Assembly (NCBI RefSeq): GCF_039555335.1
Contig: NC_092641.1
Coordinates: 29,758,848 to 29,822,847 of the forward strand
Reading direction: 5' to 3'
Source: Amphiura filiformis
Lineage: Eukaryota; Echinodermata; Ophiuroidea; Amphilepidida; Amphiuridae
Length of the DNA: 64,000 bases
Shown here: positions 23,568-35,665 of the stretch, piece after piece
Layout of the letters: every line of letters begins with the position of its first letter
Numbering within the stretch: the first letter of the stretch is position 1
Notes under the pieces: generated by a model
The model's database searches: none
Seen by the model: the letters and a program-made list of their open reading frames with translations, nothing else
Told to the model about the DNA's origin: nothing
Translations under genes and position numbers: made by a program

Positions 23568-24605
23568 GTGTCTGCTCTATAATCCGACGTTTCTATAATC
23601 CGAAGGTTTTTTAGTCCGAAGGTTCGCTTGTCCGAACACGTGTTCATAGCATTCGCTAGTCCGAATTTTAAAAGAGGTTCTCTAGTCCGAAAAAATTTAA
23701 AAGAGGTTCTTTCTTCCGACGGTTCTTTATCTCGAAGGTTCTATAGTCCGAATTTTAAAAAAGCTTCCCTAATCCGAATATTAAAAGAGGTTCTTTAATC
23801 CGAATTTTAAAAACGGTTCTCTAGTCCGAATATGAAAATAGGTTCTATAGTCCGAATTTAAAAAACGGTTCTATAGTCCGAAATTGCAAAAGAGTTCTAT
23901 ATTCCGAAACGGATACCGTGTTCTTTAGTCTGAATCAGTAAAAATGCTCTATAGTCCGATTATTTTTATAACATTAACATTTACTGCGCCCTCTAGCTAG
24001 ATAATAGCAGAGTTTATGGTAAACGGGATGACGCTACTTTTGCCCCCCTCCCCGTCATCAAAAACAAATCCTGCGTTCGCGCCTGATATCCCCAACTTAC
24101 TGTAAACGAAGATCCTAAAAATACGATATTTGCTCCAAAAATGTTGACATATTTTTACACCATCAGAAACGAAAAGAAAAATAATGAATGGAACGAAAAT
24201 ATAAAGAAACCTGAAGAAGTACAAAAGAACACACAAAAAAAAACAGAACAAAAGAAGAAGGAAAGACACAATGAAAGAAAATAAATGAAAGAACAAATGA
24301 AACAACTGAATAAAGACTAAAAGGAAGTCCAAATGAAAGAACAATGAATACAAAGATAATGAACACAATAATGAACATTAAGAAAGAACAAGGAGAAGAA
24401 AGAAAGAATATAATAAAGATAGAACGATCACAGAAATTTGAATATAGAACAAACAAAAATGACAAAGGGATTTTAAGAAAGAGCTAATGAAAAAAAAAAT
24501 CGAACGAAATCAAGAATGAATAAATGAATGATGATTTGACACTGAAACAAATGATGAAAATAAAATTCGGACTATAGAACCTGTTTACCAATTCGGACTA
24601 ATTTA
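23568..24605. repeat. GTTCTATAGTCCGAA tandem array and purine-rich body
   Basis: From 23575 to 23970 a diverged unit of about 30 bases, GGTTCTATAGTCCGAATTTTAAAA, is repeated about a dozen times. An A/G-rich low-complexity body (24165-24560) follows, and the block ends with inverted motifs ATTCGGACTATAGAACC and ATTCGGACTAA. The inverted ends suggest a mobile element. It is absent from the matching place in unit 2 (after 37700). Long Phe-rich ORFs on the minus strand are artefacts of the purine tract. Confidence 0.65.
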
Positions 24606-25061
24606 TTAGGAAATAGGTATTTAAAAAAAGGGGGAGGGGCTTTACGGGGCTTTGCTGTAGCTGAACAAGCCTATAGTGTTTATTTATGTATATTGTTGTT
24701 GTTTTTTTGGTGTTTTTTTTTTGTTGTATTTTTAATACTTATATGCAATTATTTTTATGTTTCTAGATGCTTTTATAATTCATATAAAGCATTATTGTTA
24801 AAGTCATGTAAGTCAACAACTTATAATTCAGCTGCTATATGTAAACTTGGCTGAAATATACAATGTTCGATATGAGATGGCTTGATAATTTCAAACAGTA
24901 ATGATATTGACAGGAACAATATATCCGTTACAAGGAAAAGTGGCTTATTAAATAAAATATTTGTAAAGAATATTTATTGAACTTACACCGTGAGCATCAA
25001 GGGAATGAAGCCTAATGTTCCTTGTATTATGAAGACCAAATTTTGTTGCGTTTGCACCGTT

Positions 25062-28000
25062 TTACTGTAAATAGAATTTATAAGCAAGGGTGACAACAGG
25101 TTGCCAATACTCTATACTTGCTTTGAAGCCGAAGACAACGCCTGGAAAAGAGAACAGGAGAATACGACTAAACATGAAAAATATGGCGACTCTACAATTA
25201 TCACTTTTACTCTTGAAACATAAAATGGAAATTGACACGATTCCTAGTAAAAAAACAGTGTCAACTGTCACACAAACTGGGTCAAATTTTACATTTTGTG
25301 GCTGTCAAATTTGACTTTGAAATTTACCCGAATAAAATATACAGATTCAATTTTCTGCAACCGTTATATAGTAAGGAGAACAAATAAAATATTTCACGAT
25401 ACAACGTACCGTGTTCGTGTTCTGAGACTTCTTTGGCCAACATCGCAGGGATCAGAGGCCCGCTAATACTACGTAAAGATCCCACAAGCGCCGCTGTAAT
25501 AAAAAAAAAAAAGAAAAGAAAGAGGAAAACAATGGCTTACTGTGCATTTTGTCGATATTCCTAGCTCCTTACATAAGCTCTTAACTGACGTTATTAAAGG
25601 TACCGTTATCTGAAATGGTTTTCATTTCAGTTTGTTATATAATCATGTGACCGCAGAATATGTGGGTTTAAAGTTACCTGATCAGATGAGGCAAAGGAAG
25701 TGTTTAAATGTCGCAATGCACTATTCACGAGCTGAGAAATCAATCAAGTAAGGTGTGAGCTTGGTGTGGGTGTAACCTGGGGGTGCACTTTTACCATTGG
25801 TAGTTGACAATTTTGACAAAGGTAGTATCAAAATGTTGGTTGTGATAAAACAATAATTCAAATAACGACAGGGTTGCATAATCGTTTCGTTCCCTAGGTA
25901 ACACAGCACAATCGGTCAAGTACCATTGAGGGTAATTGACCGAACCTTTTTTGATGCATTACGTAGAAAACGAAACATCCTAGATTGTAAAATATTATCC
26001 TTATTTGAATTGGTTTATCCAAACTAACATGTTGATATCACTTTTGTCAAAATCCGAGCACTTTTGACCCCCAAGAGGCAAACACGTGACTTATGACCTT
26101 TTAGTTAATAACTGAAGAACGCTACGTCCAAGATAAGTTAAACTATACATTTCTGAACCTTTATGACTAGAGGAATATAATAAATTTCAAACCAAGTTTA
26201 AAATTTGACCATGTGTAAAGTTTCCAAAAGCTACTCCGGTTCAAATGCTTTCAGGCATTTTTGTATAGCCCTATGGTAGCAGTGCGGCTTTGCCCCACCC
26301 CCACCCCAGCTGGTCCCGAACACCCATCCGAGGGAGTCAGGCTAATACGCTAAAGTATTTGAAAGCGTGGTTTAGGATTATTTCCCTGTGAAAAATATAG
26401 ATCATCGAAATATGTGTTCCCGAGATTACAAAAGAATAGACGCTCGAGAAATGTATACACATTTATTAAACTGCATATCTCGTGCGAGAGGATAGAGTGA
26501 AGCTATATGACTTTCTATATAAGCTAGTAGACTTTTATTCAAGTTATTTATTTCACGAAAAAATGAGAAATGGAGAAAGAGAGAGTGGGAGATATAGAAA
26601 GAGGGGGTGTGTGGGTGGGGGTGGAACAGGGCGCCGGCACGATCCGTTCATACCTACATTAATTGTTATTGAAATAATGCGCCAAGTTTATGCAAGATAT
26701 CATGGCCGATAGTGCCTTAGGATATTTCAACCTTTATATAATATTATAAAAAATATGTAATAAAAACACGTATGTGTAAATACAGACAAATTTTGCTCAT
26801 ATTTCAGGTTTTTTTTTAAAAGTTCTGAAGTAATTTTTCTTCCAGTTGAAACGAATTCAGACAGTGTCTAACACAATTTGAATTTTTCTGGTGTGATTCA
26901 ATTTTACCATTTTTAAAGCAAATTTCTTTTGAAAGTCTCTTCTCTTTGCTTTTATTTTGGAGGGGTCGAATTATTTAATTCGAGAGATAATTGTAATGTC
27001 TCTTTAATCTAAAGTTTAATTATTCACATTCACGATTTGTACCGGCACAATTTAGCATTGAACCCTGGTGCCCCTTATATCACAATAAACTCATTTTACT
27101 CTCAAAAGGGTTATTATTCCGGGTTTGGAGAAGGGTGACGAAAAGAGGGGCAGAAACTCACCATGATTTGCAAACACAAACTTCATTCGAAAAAAACTTA
27201 CTTCGGTAGTCTAAGTATTACTATACCGTGTCGTCTGCGTGGTAGAATGAGTGCATGTGCGTGATGGCAGCAATTGGCTCTCTTATATATAGGATAAGTA
27301 ATATAGCCATTTAGAAATCTATATATGTCATACATGGTCAACGTGAGTTGCCAATGTCATGTTTGTTTGGGATGGTTGATAGATTGGCAATAACCAAGAT
27401 AAGGAATTGTGTGGGGGCACTTAACACAAATGACCATGTTGGCATGCCGTTCCCCCCGGGCGTTCTCGTGTTTTGGATCACGTAGCTCTGAAAGATACCT
27501 TAATTTTCCAAACACATGGCGTTGAAAGACCATTGCTTTTGATAATTTCTGATTTTAGCCTCTTAAATTACTCATTTCTCTCATTTCTTTCTTTTTAGGG
27601 GGGTTGTTTTTTTGTTTTTTTGGGGTTTTTTTTCATTTCTTTTTACGCGACTTACAGGCATCAAGTCAAAAAATGTCCTTAATATGGACCGTTTGCAGCT
27701 CCGAAAGACCCGGTACACCGTTACCTCGCATATACTCACCATCTGATAATTCCTCGAAGAACCCACTAAGAAATTGATGACGTGCCCCCCGATGTTTTCA
27801 TATTTTCCGCACCAGTATATAATTGATTACTGCGTCGACTTCTTAACCAGTTTGCAGTAATAAGGTTGTTGAACAAATATAATGCTTAACCGTCAAATTA
27901 ATTAACTTACAAAGATACAGTCCTAGTGTGGTGTTGGCAATAGCACGAAGATATCCAGCAAGAATACCAAAAACCCAACTGACTTGAAGATTCCAGAGGT

Positions 28001-30706
28001 CGGAAAGACACAGAGAAAAACCTTTCGAGCCTATTAAAGCACCTGTAAGAACATAACATTATGTTGAGGAGAATACATGAGAAAGTGTTGATTCGTAGAT
28101 CCGATTGGGAACTAAGAATCAACACTTTCTAGTGTATTCTCTGACTTACCATTGCTTTATACTGACAATATGCCTATAATTACTCTTCTAAAACTGTGGA
28201 TTCTTTACAATCTGCGAATGTTATCAGGATTGATTTAAAATGTTTGTCCCTATTGCACTTTGTTTGACTCATCCTGTATTTAAATTATCTAATATCTTAC
28301 CTAGAGCATTGCTAAAAATAGCCAATGTCGTATAGCCGGCAACTAGCACTGACGACCAACAAAACGGTGTTCCCAATCCATACACGAGGACGATCCCGAG
28401 AATTGCAGAATTTATCACCTGATTCATAAACTCTATCATATAGAGAAATCCTAAACGCCATCTTCGAAGGCGTGTTTTGTTTTTGAATAGAAGTATCAGA
28501 CTTTTAAATTCATATATGACACGGGATTCTGATTGATCCATTACCGGTTTCGCGTTCTTGTCATTTCTATCAATAGTTTCAATTAAAAATGATGGAATGA
28601 TAATGTACAGGAATGCAAGGCAATATGCAATAAAAGCGATCCATAGTGCAGGGCCAAATCCGTAATCTTCGATAAGGTATCCAATAGCCACCTGAGTCAA
28701 TCCGATCCCTATTGACGGCATTGTGAAGGCGATTGCGATACGCAGTAATCTGTTTTCCTTGCTGGTAATATCAGAAATGTATGCATTATACTGCGCAACT
28801 AATAATGTATCACTTCCGGTTAAACCTGTCAGAGCAAATTCAACAACATTGTCAATTGTTTGAGAAATATCGATCAAAAAGTAATTACCCCCTTTGAATA
28901 ATAGCCATTATTCCCCAACCGTTGATTGTATGCCAAATTTGGTATGCAGTCAAAGCATAATCTATTTTTTGCGCATTATGACAGCTCAATTGCTCCAATT
29001 GTCCCAATATTGATAGCAAAATCCTATTGTATTGTATTCAGTATCCATTGAAGGAAATCTTATCCACGGTTGTTTGATAGCATATAAAACTACGTAATTT
29101 TAAAAAAAGGTGAATACTGATGGCGCTATTTATCTTTAATCGTGTTTGCATCTTTACAAGGGGTAGTCACTGGTATAATGCCATTGACACGCCAGAAAAA
29201 GAGAAACAATTAGCAACCAAACTTTAAAAAAAATTATCATGAATTTTTGGCTAGAAATATATGTAAATAGCTCCCTCAATTTGAACACACAAATACAGAT
29301 TACATCACAAAACATACCACACGTAGACACAAAAGTTGAAAAAGAAACCAAAATCTGTGTTAAAAAGACCTTGAAATTACATAATTAGTGTGATAAGTGT
29401 AGGTATTGTCCAGGTCTAGAATTGAACATTATAATGTTTTGTTAGAAAAATTAATAGATGATCACATCAAACAACCGTGTATCAACTCTCATTGGACTAT
29501 TCTTTTTGTTTCATGAATTTGGAGGGGATCAAAATACGTGATAACCAATAACAGGAATAATTGCCATTATTTAAAGGGGGTATTAACTTTTTATCTACAG
29601 AAGGAGGGACAGGGGAAAGAGCCTCGTCCGTCTCACATCGGCTTTTGTCGGGGTGGACAGCTGCATCTACCTGGCAGAATCGCCCAGCGAATACTATTCT
29701 TAGGCCGGTAAACACCTAGTTTCGTCTTGAGTTTGGTTTAAAAAAAAAGAGTTTTCGAATAAAATTTGAATCATTCCCGGTACAATTAGCACAACGTGAA
29801 TTTTGGTTTTATATTTTTATATTATCAACACCCCTGCCACCCCACCCCACCCCATCCACCCCCCAGCAACTCCTGCTACGCCATTGATTCTTTGTTAATA
29901 TAGCAAGACGTTTCGTGATCTAAAAATAATTGTATAATCACTTGACTCAGGCTAAGATCAGGTTATTTAAATCGACCTGAATTTAGGTGACTCCTTACAA
30001 CGTACCCTGTACAATAAACATAGACAACGTTATCGGAAAGACTATAGCGAAAAGGACCAATCAAATATGAATGTTTGGAAATTCTTTTCAAAATCTTAAA
30101 ATAGTCCGTTGCATCAATCAATTACATGTATAGTGTTTGTTAAGTACTATAAACAAGTTTACAGTATTATTCACCTTCAATAAATTTAGCCACAGCGAGG
30201 ACCCAAAGTGGCAGAGCGAAACGATGTACAAGAAGAAATCCCACCATAAAAACAAGATAACCGATTAAAATGAAACCGAAAATTATTTTTCGGCCTATTC
30301 TATCGCTCCAGATACTCAGAAGCGGAGCTACAATTATAGATGGGATAATACCACACATAGAGATCACCATCTCCCAGTATGACACCTCCGCTTGGACTTC
30401 CTGAAGACGCCTGTAGTGTGGATCGCTTGTATTTTGATCCACACACGTGCCGTTTATCCCTCCGTCATCCTCAGGTAACGTCACATTTTGTTCGATGGCT
30501 ATGGTGTATTGTAGAAACTGTGGTAGCACCGAGGTCACCACTCCAAAACCCACTGCCGTTAGTAAAAGTAAGGGCTCTACTGTGATATATCGAGAGAATG
30601 CCCTTTGAAGGTTGGGCGGTGAGCCCGGAGGAGCAGGTTGGAGAAATGTCATGTTTTTTCGAGATGGTTTGGATTTGACCTCAACGTTGATATCTTCCTC
30701 CGCCAT
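25062..30706 (-). CDS. SLC46-type transporter, copy 1 (C-terminus frameshifted)
   Basis: Exons, minus strand: 30175-30706 (ATG at 30706), 28301-28825, 27911-28042, 25410-25493 and 25062-25141. All have GT/AG borders and consistent phase. The protein has the MFS signature IWSDRIGRK after helix 2, an extracellular loop with three N-glycosylation sequons (NVT, NGT, NTS), and the GLTGS start of the second half, as in the SLC46 (proton-coupled folate transporter) family. In the last exon, CTCTATAC replaces the CTCTCTATAC of copy 2: a two-base loss. Reading then runs ASIEYWQPVV to an early stop, predicting 450 residues without the last helix; the older stop would be near 24985. Either a young pseudogene or a C-terminally altered carrier. 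Substrate unknown. Confidence 0.85.
25494..27910. other. Intron 3 of SLC46 copy 1
   Basis: 2.4 kb, about 1.6 kb longer than in copy 2 (40054-40885). Shared parts include GTATACACATTTATT and the GTGAAGCTATATGAC block near 26500. The extra DNA (about 25550-26280 and 26710-27800) is AT-rich with poly-T and CCCC tracts. I recognise no gene or terminal repeats in it. Confidence 0.5.
28069..28142. repeat. Short hairpin insertion in intron 2 of SLC46 copy 1
   Basis: GAGAATACATGAGAAAGTGT at the left is mirrored by ACACTTTCTAGTGTATTCTC at the right, 70-odd bases in all. The matching intron of copy 2 (41018-41099) lacks it, so it arrived after duplication or was lost cleanly. A minimal foldback element is likely. 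Confidence 0.6.
28886..29585. mobile_element. Foldback element in intron 1 of SLC46 copy 1
   Basis: ATTACCCCCTTTGAATAATA at 28886 is mirrored by TATTTAAAGGGGGTATT near 29567-29585. Inner parts are also partly complementary (GCCATTATTCC / GGAATAATTGCC). Copy 2 has the same element in longer form at about 42410-43275, so it predates the duplication. Sequence from 29586 to 30174 continues the intron without recognisable content. Confidence 0.6.
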
Positions 30707-30712
30707 GATGGT

Positions 30713-31827
30713 TCTGGAATAAGAAACGTTTCATATTATGACACGAAAATGATTGGACACATCAAAACAATCTCTGATCTCTCAGACGTGACAATGCACT
30801 TATTTTACTCAACATTGAGGAAAAGGTCACAACTTAACAAATGAGCAAAGTATCAAACAACATTGAGCTCAGTATAGGTCACAACTCACCAAATGAGTAA
30901 CAAAGTACTGAACATTGAGCTCATATTGATAAATATTTAATACCCCACATTGATGGTAATATCTATTAAAATGAGCTCAATGTTGGGTATGATTTACTCA
31001 ATTTGAGTAATGCTGTACTCATTTTGTAGAGTTGTGACTTGTTTACTCATTATTAAGTAAAATATTTCTAAGAGTGTAGGTAATACCTATAGCGAAGCAA
31101 ACGTTACGCTAAACAAAAGCATACACTTGGTTTGTAATAATAATAATAATTATGCCTTATCCTTTAACATCAACAAAACAGGTGCAAGCACTGAACAATA
31201 TAGTTAACCTTTGTAATATAGTTTCCAACCCAGTACGTCTCAGTACGTCTTAATTTCTGTGGGGGCTGTCATTGTATATGCACTACAATAATGTTCAAAT
31301 CATGTTAAAATTGTTATATTTGGCAGCCCTCATTCTAATAGAAAAAAGATCATTGAACTTCCCACAGAACGTCAAGTTCAAAATTACTCTGACCTGCTCA
31401 AAACTAACACCTGGATAAGGATTCACAAAAAATTATACTTTGACCTATCTATATGATGCACGGATATGGAGTTAATGGGTAAAAGAGTAACATTATGATG
31501 TCATAAGGGTGCTGTTGAAATGCCTTCATAGCCTTGATAATGATACGTTACGTATTGACCTCAGCAGTCCTGGATCAACCTTATTTTTGAACCATTCAAT
31601 CATTAAAATGAGAAATTTTCTGGTGCCTCTCGAGCATCAGAAAATAACTTTTATTCAAAGCTGTTTATACCGATACATCTGACTGCCATGTTGCAGGTTT
31701 AATGAATCACTTTTTCCAAACATTTTTTGCCTTTGTGTGTTTTAATTTTGTCCTCATATTCGCTTCATATAATGGCTAAAATATCACTCATTTTGGAGAT
31801 CAAATATAAAGTAATGAACATCTTACC
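30713..31827 (-). other. 5' UTR intron of SLC46 copy 1 (inferred)
   Basis: The first coding exon begins at a TTCCAG acceptor only 7 bases before the ATG (exon border 30713). A donor CAG|GTAAGA sits at 31827. Both signals are kept in copy 2 (44304 and 46204), so a non-coding first exon ending at 31827 is likely. A repeat-like block at 30784-31077, with two 55-58 base units of GGTCACAACT...CATTGAGCTCA, lies inside and is missing from copy 2. Confidence 0.5.
30784..31077. mobile_element. Insertion unique to SLC46 copy 1 5' intron
   Basis: Copy 2 reads CTGATCTCTC then AAAAAGTATTACCTATAGCG; copy 1 has about 290 extra bases between. The insert contains two tandem units with GGTCACAACT, AATGAGTAA and AACATTGAGCTCA and an inverted TGAGCTCAATGTT. 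It probably is a small DNA element with CACTCTTAGAAA-like right end, but borders are uncertain. Confidence 0.55.
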
Positions 31828-33768
31828 TGTTTTACGACACACAGTGTTACTGTTTTCCTCGTATGCCTGCCATTGTCACACACATACGCATAGCAAAATG
31901 TTATTGATTTGATTTTCCGCTCCAAAGAACACAGTACAAAAGAGGGTCATTTCGATTCGTTAGGTTTCAAGTTCAGGTCCAAGGTCAAAGTGACGTCCGT
32001 TCCTCGTATTCAGAATGCAATTCAAGTGACGTCCGTTCCTCGTATTCAGAATGCAATTCGGTGTGTCACATGTGCTATCCGGTCCCATAAAAATATTGTG
32101 TAAAGGTAGGTGACAGGTACACAACAAAACTACACTGTGTGTATAATAGGCATACATGCTAGTCAACAGGAATGAAATCGTTAATGAAAAATACATGATG
32201 ATTGCACACATTAAGCGTGTTTACAGTGGGAGCATATATCACGGATGTACGGTATGGTACTTATTGGTATAAATTCTGTGCGTTCACAAACTTGTCTAGA
32301 AACTCTTTGTCATTTTGGGCTAAACTAGTCTGAATTATTACTTGGGTGGGGGCGTCCCGATAATAAAAATGTCTTGTGTTGCTAATGAGCCATCTGCACG
32401 AAGTACCATAGCTACGAACAATAGCCACGGATGGACGAAGGCACCGACATAGGCCAAAGCTAATAATGGCTGCTCTCATACCAAAGGTTAGAGTCACTTA
32501 GTGTTGATGGTGAATGATATCAGGTTCTTTTAGGATTTTATTATAAAAGCAATTAAGGAAAAATGCAAGTTGGTCTCGAAATGCCATTATGAATGTTTAC
32601 ACGTTTAGAAGTAACTTTTTTTTTGCGGGGGGAGTGGTGGCCTGTCGCCTCTGACAGTCCCTTAATTCTTGAGACCAACGTTTCTGTTCTTGTTTTGAAA
32701 ATTTAGGAATACCGGACGCTCTCATTGGGACATACTAATATATAATTTTAGACGTACAATCCAAGTTGTACAGTCTAAAGTCAATTAAATGCAAACAGAG
32801 TACGTAATCTGCAAGCCACAGATCCTCAGTGATAGTATCAGTAGATAAAAAACAAAAATACAAAAAGAAGAAGGCCATCACAGGGGTCACTGATAGTGAT
32901 CAAGATCCAATAATTACGAACACGATCAATGACCTCTCTGGTCAGGTTTCTAACATAGGCCCCAGGTCACATGGGGGAACATGGTGAATCGCATACATTT
33001 AGCAGCATTTCTGCTCATTGATCACCATTTTGTAGAATTCAGCAATGTTTGAACTGATTTTGTCGTGATTTCTGCCGACCCAAGGAAATTGATAAAAATT
33101 TGAAACAATCTTTGTAAAATTTACCGCAATTTCATGTGATTGAACAAAATCAATTTGTAGTGATCGGTCGCAAACGTTCCGTACGATTTGCAGTGATCGA
33201 TTAAAATTTAACATAATTTTAGGCAATTCACAGCAATGTCATTACAATGTTACCGCAATTTATAGCAATCTGGCTGATTTTGTGCGATCTCACAATACAA
33301 TACGCCAGCGGTTGCTTTTGGCAGTCATATTTTCGACTCCAGAGTCGACATCGCCGTTCTAGCTGCTATTGAATTTTCACGCGATTGTAATAATAAATAT
33401 GTTGAAAACAGCTCCACGAAGGATTCCCTGTGATCAATAGATAGAAAATGGATCTACTATAGTTGTAAATTGTTGTTTCAGTGTGCATTCGCACGTAACA
33501 TCATTATAATGACATTTAAATCCACAATGATGCATGTTCCTGTATTATATTTGTATTACGCGGGCTTTGGATGTCGATTCATTTCCCATGATGCACTGCG
33601 TATTTTGGCTTCGACCCAGCGACCGTTGGAGGCGCATCGTATTGTGAAACGCGAGAATTACCGCATATTGCCAATTAGTCTACCTTTCATGCTAAAATTC
33701 AGTAACTTCACCCTCTGTTGGCAGATTAAAATACCGCCGTATTATACCTAATCACTTCGTGAAAGGTG
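31828..33768. other. 5' region of SLC46 copy 1 and spacer to unit 2
   Basis: 31828-32110 is the inferred non-coding exon and promoter side; it is conserved with 46205-46500 (GTTACTGTTTTCCTCGTATG; TTAGGTTTCAAGTTCAGGTC). In copy 1 a 34-base unit, GTGACGTCCGTTCCTCGTAT plus 14 bases, is doubled at about 31991-32058; copy 2 has one related unit. From 32110 to 33768 the sequence is not shared with unit 2 and shows nothing recognisable. Confidence 0.5.
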
Positions 33769-34515
33769 GCAATAGTAATAAGTTTCGGTTACAAGTATAA
33801 TCAATGTTATATCCTTAGTGACCATGTTTTTCATGAGGTTGGCATGTTCTAATAAAAATGAAAGATTCACAAGAACAGTAGGTCCTGTCCGAACTACTGC
33901 TAACGGAACAATCTGGAACAAATTGTAGTGCTAGTTTTGGTACTGAAAATACATTTCTAATTAAAAAATAAACAATAAAGTTATCTAAATTTGAAGCTTT
34001 AACGGAAATTAAGTCACAAGGATGACGTAAACAAGTGTCAAATATTGTCACGCGGTGTAGAAAACGCCGAGTAAAAATATTGGTTTTACGTGCTTTTCAA
34101 TAAAGAAGTAATTTGGTGGTCTTGAAAAGTGTTATTTCGATGCATCGAAATTGGATCTAATAAAAATGATTTTTTTTTGGCACTTTTCATTTTGATACAG
34201 GAGTATCAAATTGGAATCAAAATTACATAATTTTTCATGAATCGAATTGAATTGGGATCAAAATTCATTTCCAAGCTGAAGAATCGAATTGAATAGGAAT
34301 CAATTTTAACCGATGTATTGCATTTGAATCGAATCGAATTATACACCTATTTTGCATCCATTTTGATTCTGCATTTCGATCCAAGACCGGGCCCACTCTC
34401 CATCAATCCAAGATGAAAGACCCACTTCCCATCACTCTCAACATTTGATGTGTAGTAAATTACCTCTTGACACGTTTAAAGGACATTTTTGTAGTCTCTT
34501 TTTCCCTTAATAAGC

Positions 34516-34656
34516 CTTTTTGAAGTATGGCGGGCACAAAAGGAGAGTGCGCACTTTGATTTGGCTAATCCTTTGTATGCTTTCCCGTCTGACAAATGAT
34601 TACCCAAATCAAAGTACGCCCTCTCCTTTCGTGGTCGCCATACTTCAAAAAGACTA
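34516..34656. repeat. Foldback MITE nested in hAT-like element
   Basis: CTTTTTGAAGTATGGCGGGC with AAAGGAGAGTGCGCACTTTG faces its complement (CAAAGTACGCCCTCTCCTTT, then CCATACTTCAAAAAG). Arms are about 50 bases with a short loop. The unit 3 copy of the surrounding element lacks it. Confidence 0.65.
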
Positions 34657-35044
34657 AGTTAGCACACTCAGCAGAATTGGCAAATTACATATGTGCTATT
34701 GTACTGTGTGCTGCTATTGTGATTGTGGGAAAGTATAATTTTGATGAGATTTTTCAGGAAAACACAGCTTCCCCCGATAGCTTTAACAATTGAACTTTGC
34801 TTGAATTCTCAAGATAGTGCCCGTCACTTCCCGATACATGATTCTTTTCGCTCGATCGTAAATTGTGAAATTTGTTGTTTCGGGTGATACATGTAAAAGC
34901 CTGAATGGACAGTATATTTGGTATTGTAATAAATACGTACTTCAATGACATGAGTGAAATTGACTGACATTTTATTATTGACTGATATCATCCGGCTCAA
35001 GTGTTTATATCTTTAGAATTACATGCTGAAACTGAAACAGGCCA

Positions 35045-35665
35045 TCAAGGTTAGCAACTATTTTAACTGTTGCGATTGTCTAGTTCACATCATTTTGCGA
35101 ATGGTAGTGAGCTTTGGCAAAAATTGCATTGATCATTTCATATCGAGAATTCAAATATCACGGATATACTTTTATAGGTCCTGTGGTTCTTGAGTTATGT
35201 TGCAAAGAGGGCTGAAACAAGAACACTTTTGTAAAACGTACATAACTCATGCTAGAATGAATATTTTAAACAGTTCTCTAAACAAAATAAGGACTTACTT
35301 TCATTTTTTATCACCACATCCGTGGGCCTTCATCAGAATTGTGATAGGAGCGGTAGCGCTAATCACGTGACTCCTGGAAGACCCGGAGTCACGTGACTTG
35401 ATGACCGGTTTGTAGGGGGCAGTTAGTGTCGTCTCTTGTCTTGGTTGAGGTCAGGATCCATAGCAGCAATGTAATAAGCCTCCTTGATGCTCATTGGTGA
35501 GTACATAACTCATCAACAACAATAAATCAAGCAAGTTTTCAAAGTATATAATTTGTAGAAGAACTTTGATAAAACATCAAAGTGTTATTTTTCAATAATA
35601 TATTGATTTAGACGATGAAAATCGATTTGTTTTTGGTTGCTTCGACCAACAAAAGATCGCGTGAC
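35045..35665 (+). repeat. Dispersed repeat, copy b (with Penelope-like insertion)
   Basis: Inverse of 145-480. In the unit 3 copy of the host element this block is absent: there GGCCATGAAACATTGAAC runs straight on. It begins AAGGTTAGCAAC and ends near GCGTGACCTT, so AAGGT termini may be its ends. Family unknown. Confidence 0.6.
35251..35500 (-). mobile_element. Penelope-like element, short 3' fragment
   Basis: On the minus strand the first 78 bases read SPMSIKEAYYIAAMDPDLNQ then DKRRH and a stop, the extreme C-terminus of a GIY-YIG domain, followed by a 170-base 3' tail with TCTGATGAAGGCCC. A 13-base direct repeat GTACATAACTCAT flanks it (35238-35250, 35501-35513). The related repeat at 145-480 shows the unfilled site. 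Very 5'-truncated; a different lineage from the elements at 4810 and 14542. Confidence 0.75.

Noticed and set aside
23997-24465. Two overlapping Phe/Leu/Ser-rich minus-strand ORFs that look like membrane proteins
   Set aside because: They are the complement of an A/G-rich low-complexity tract (GAAAGAACAAATGAA-type repeats), without splice or start context.
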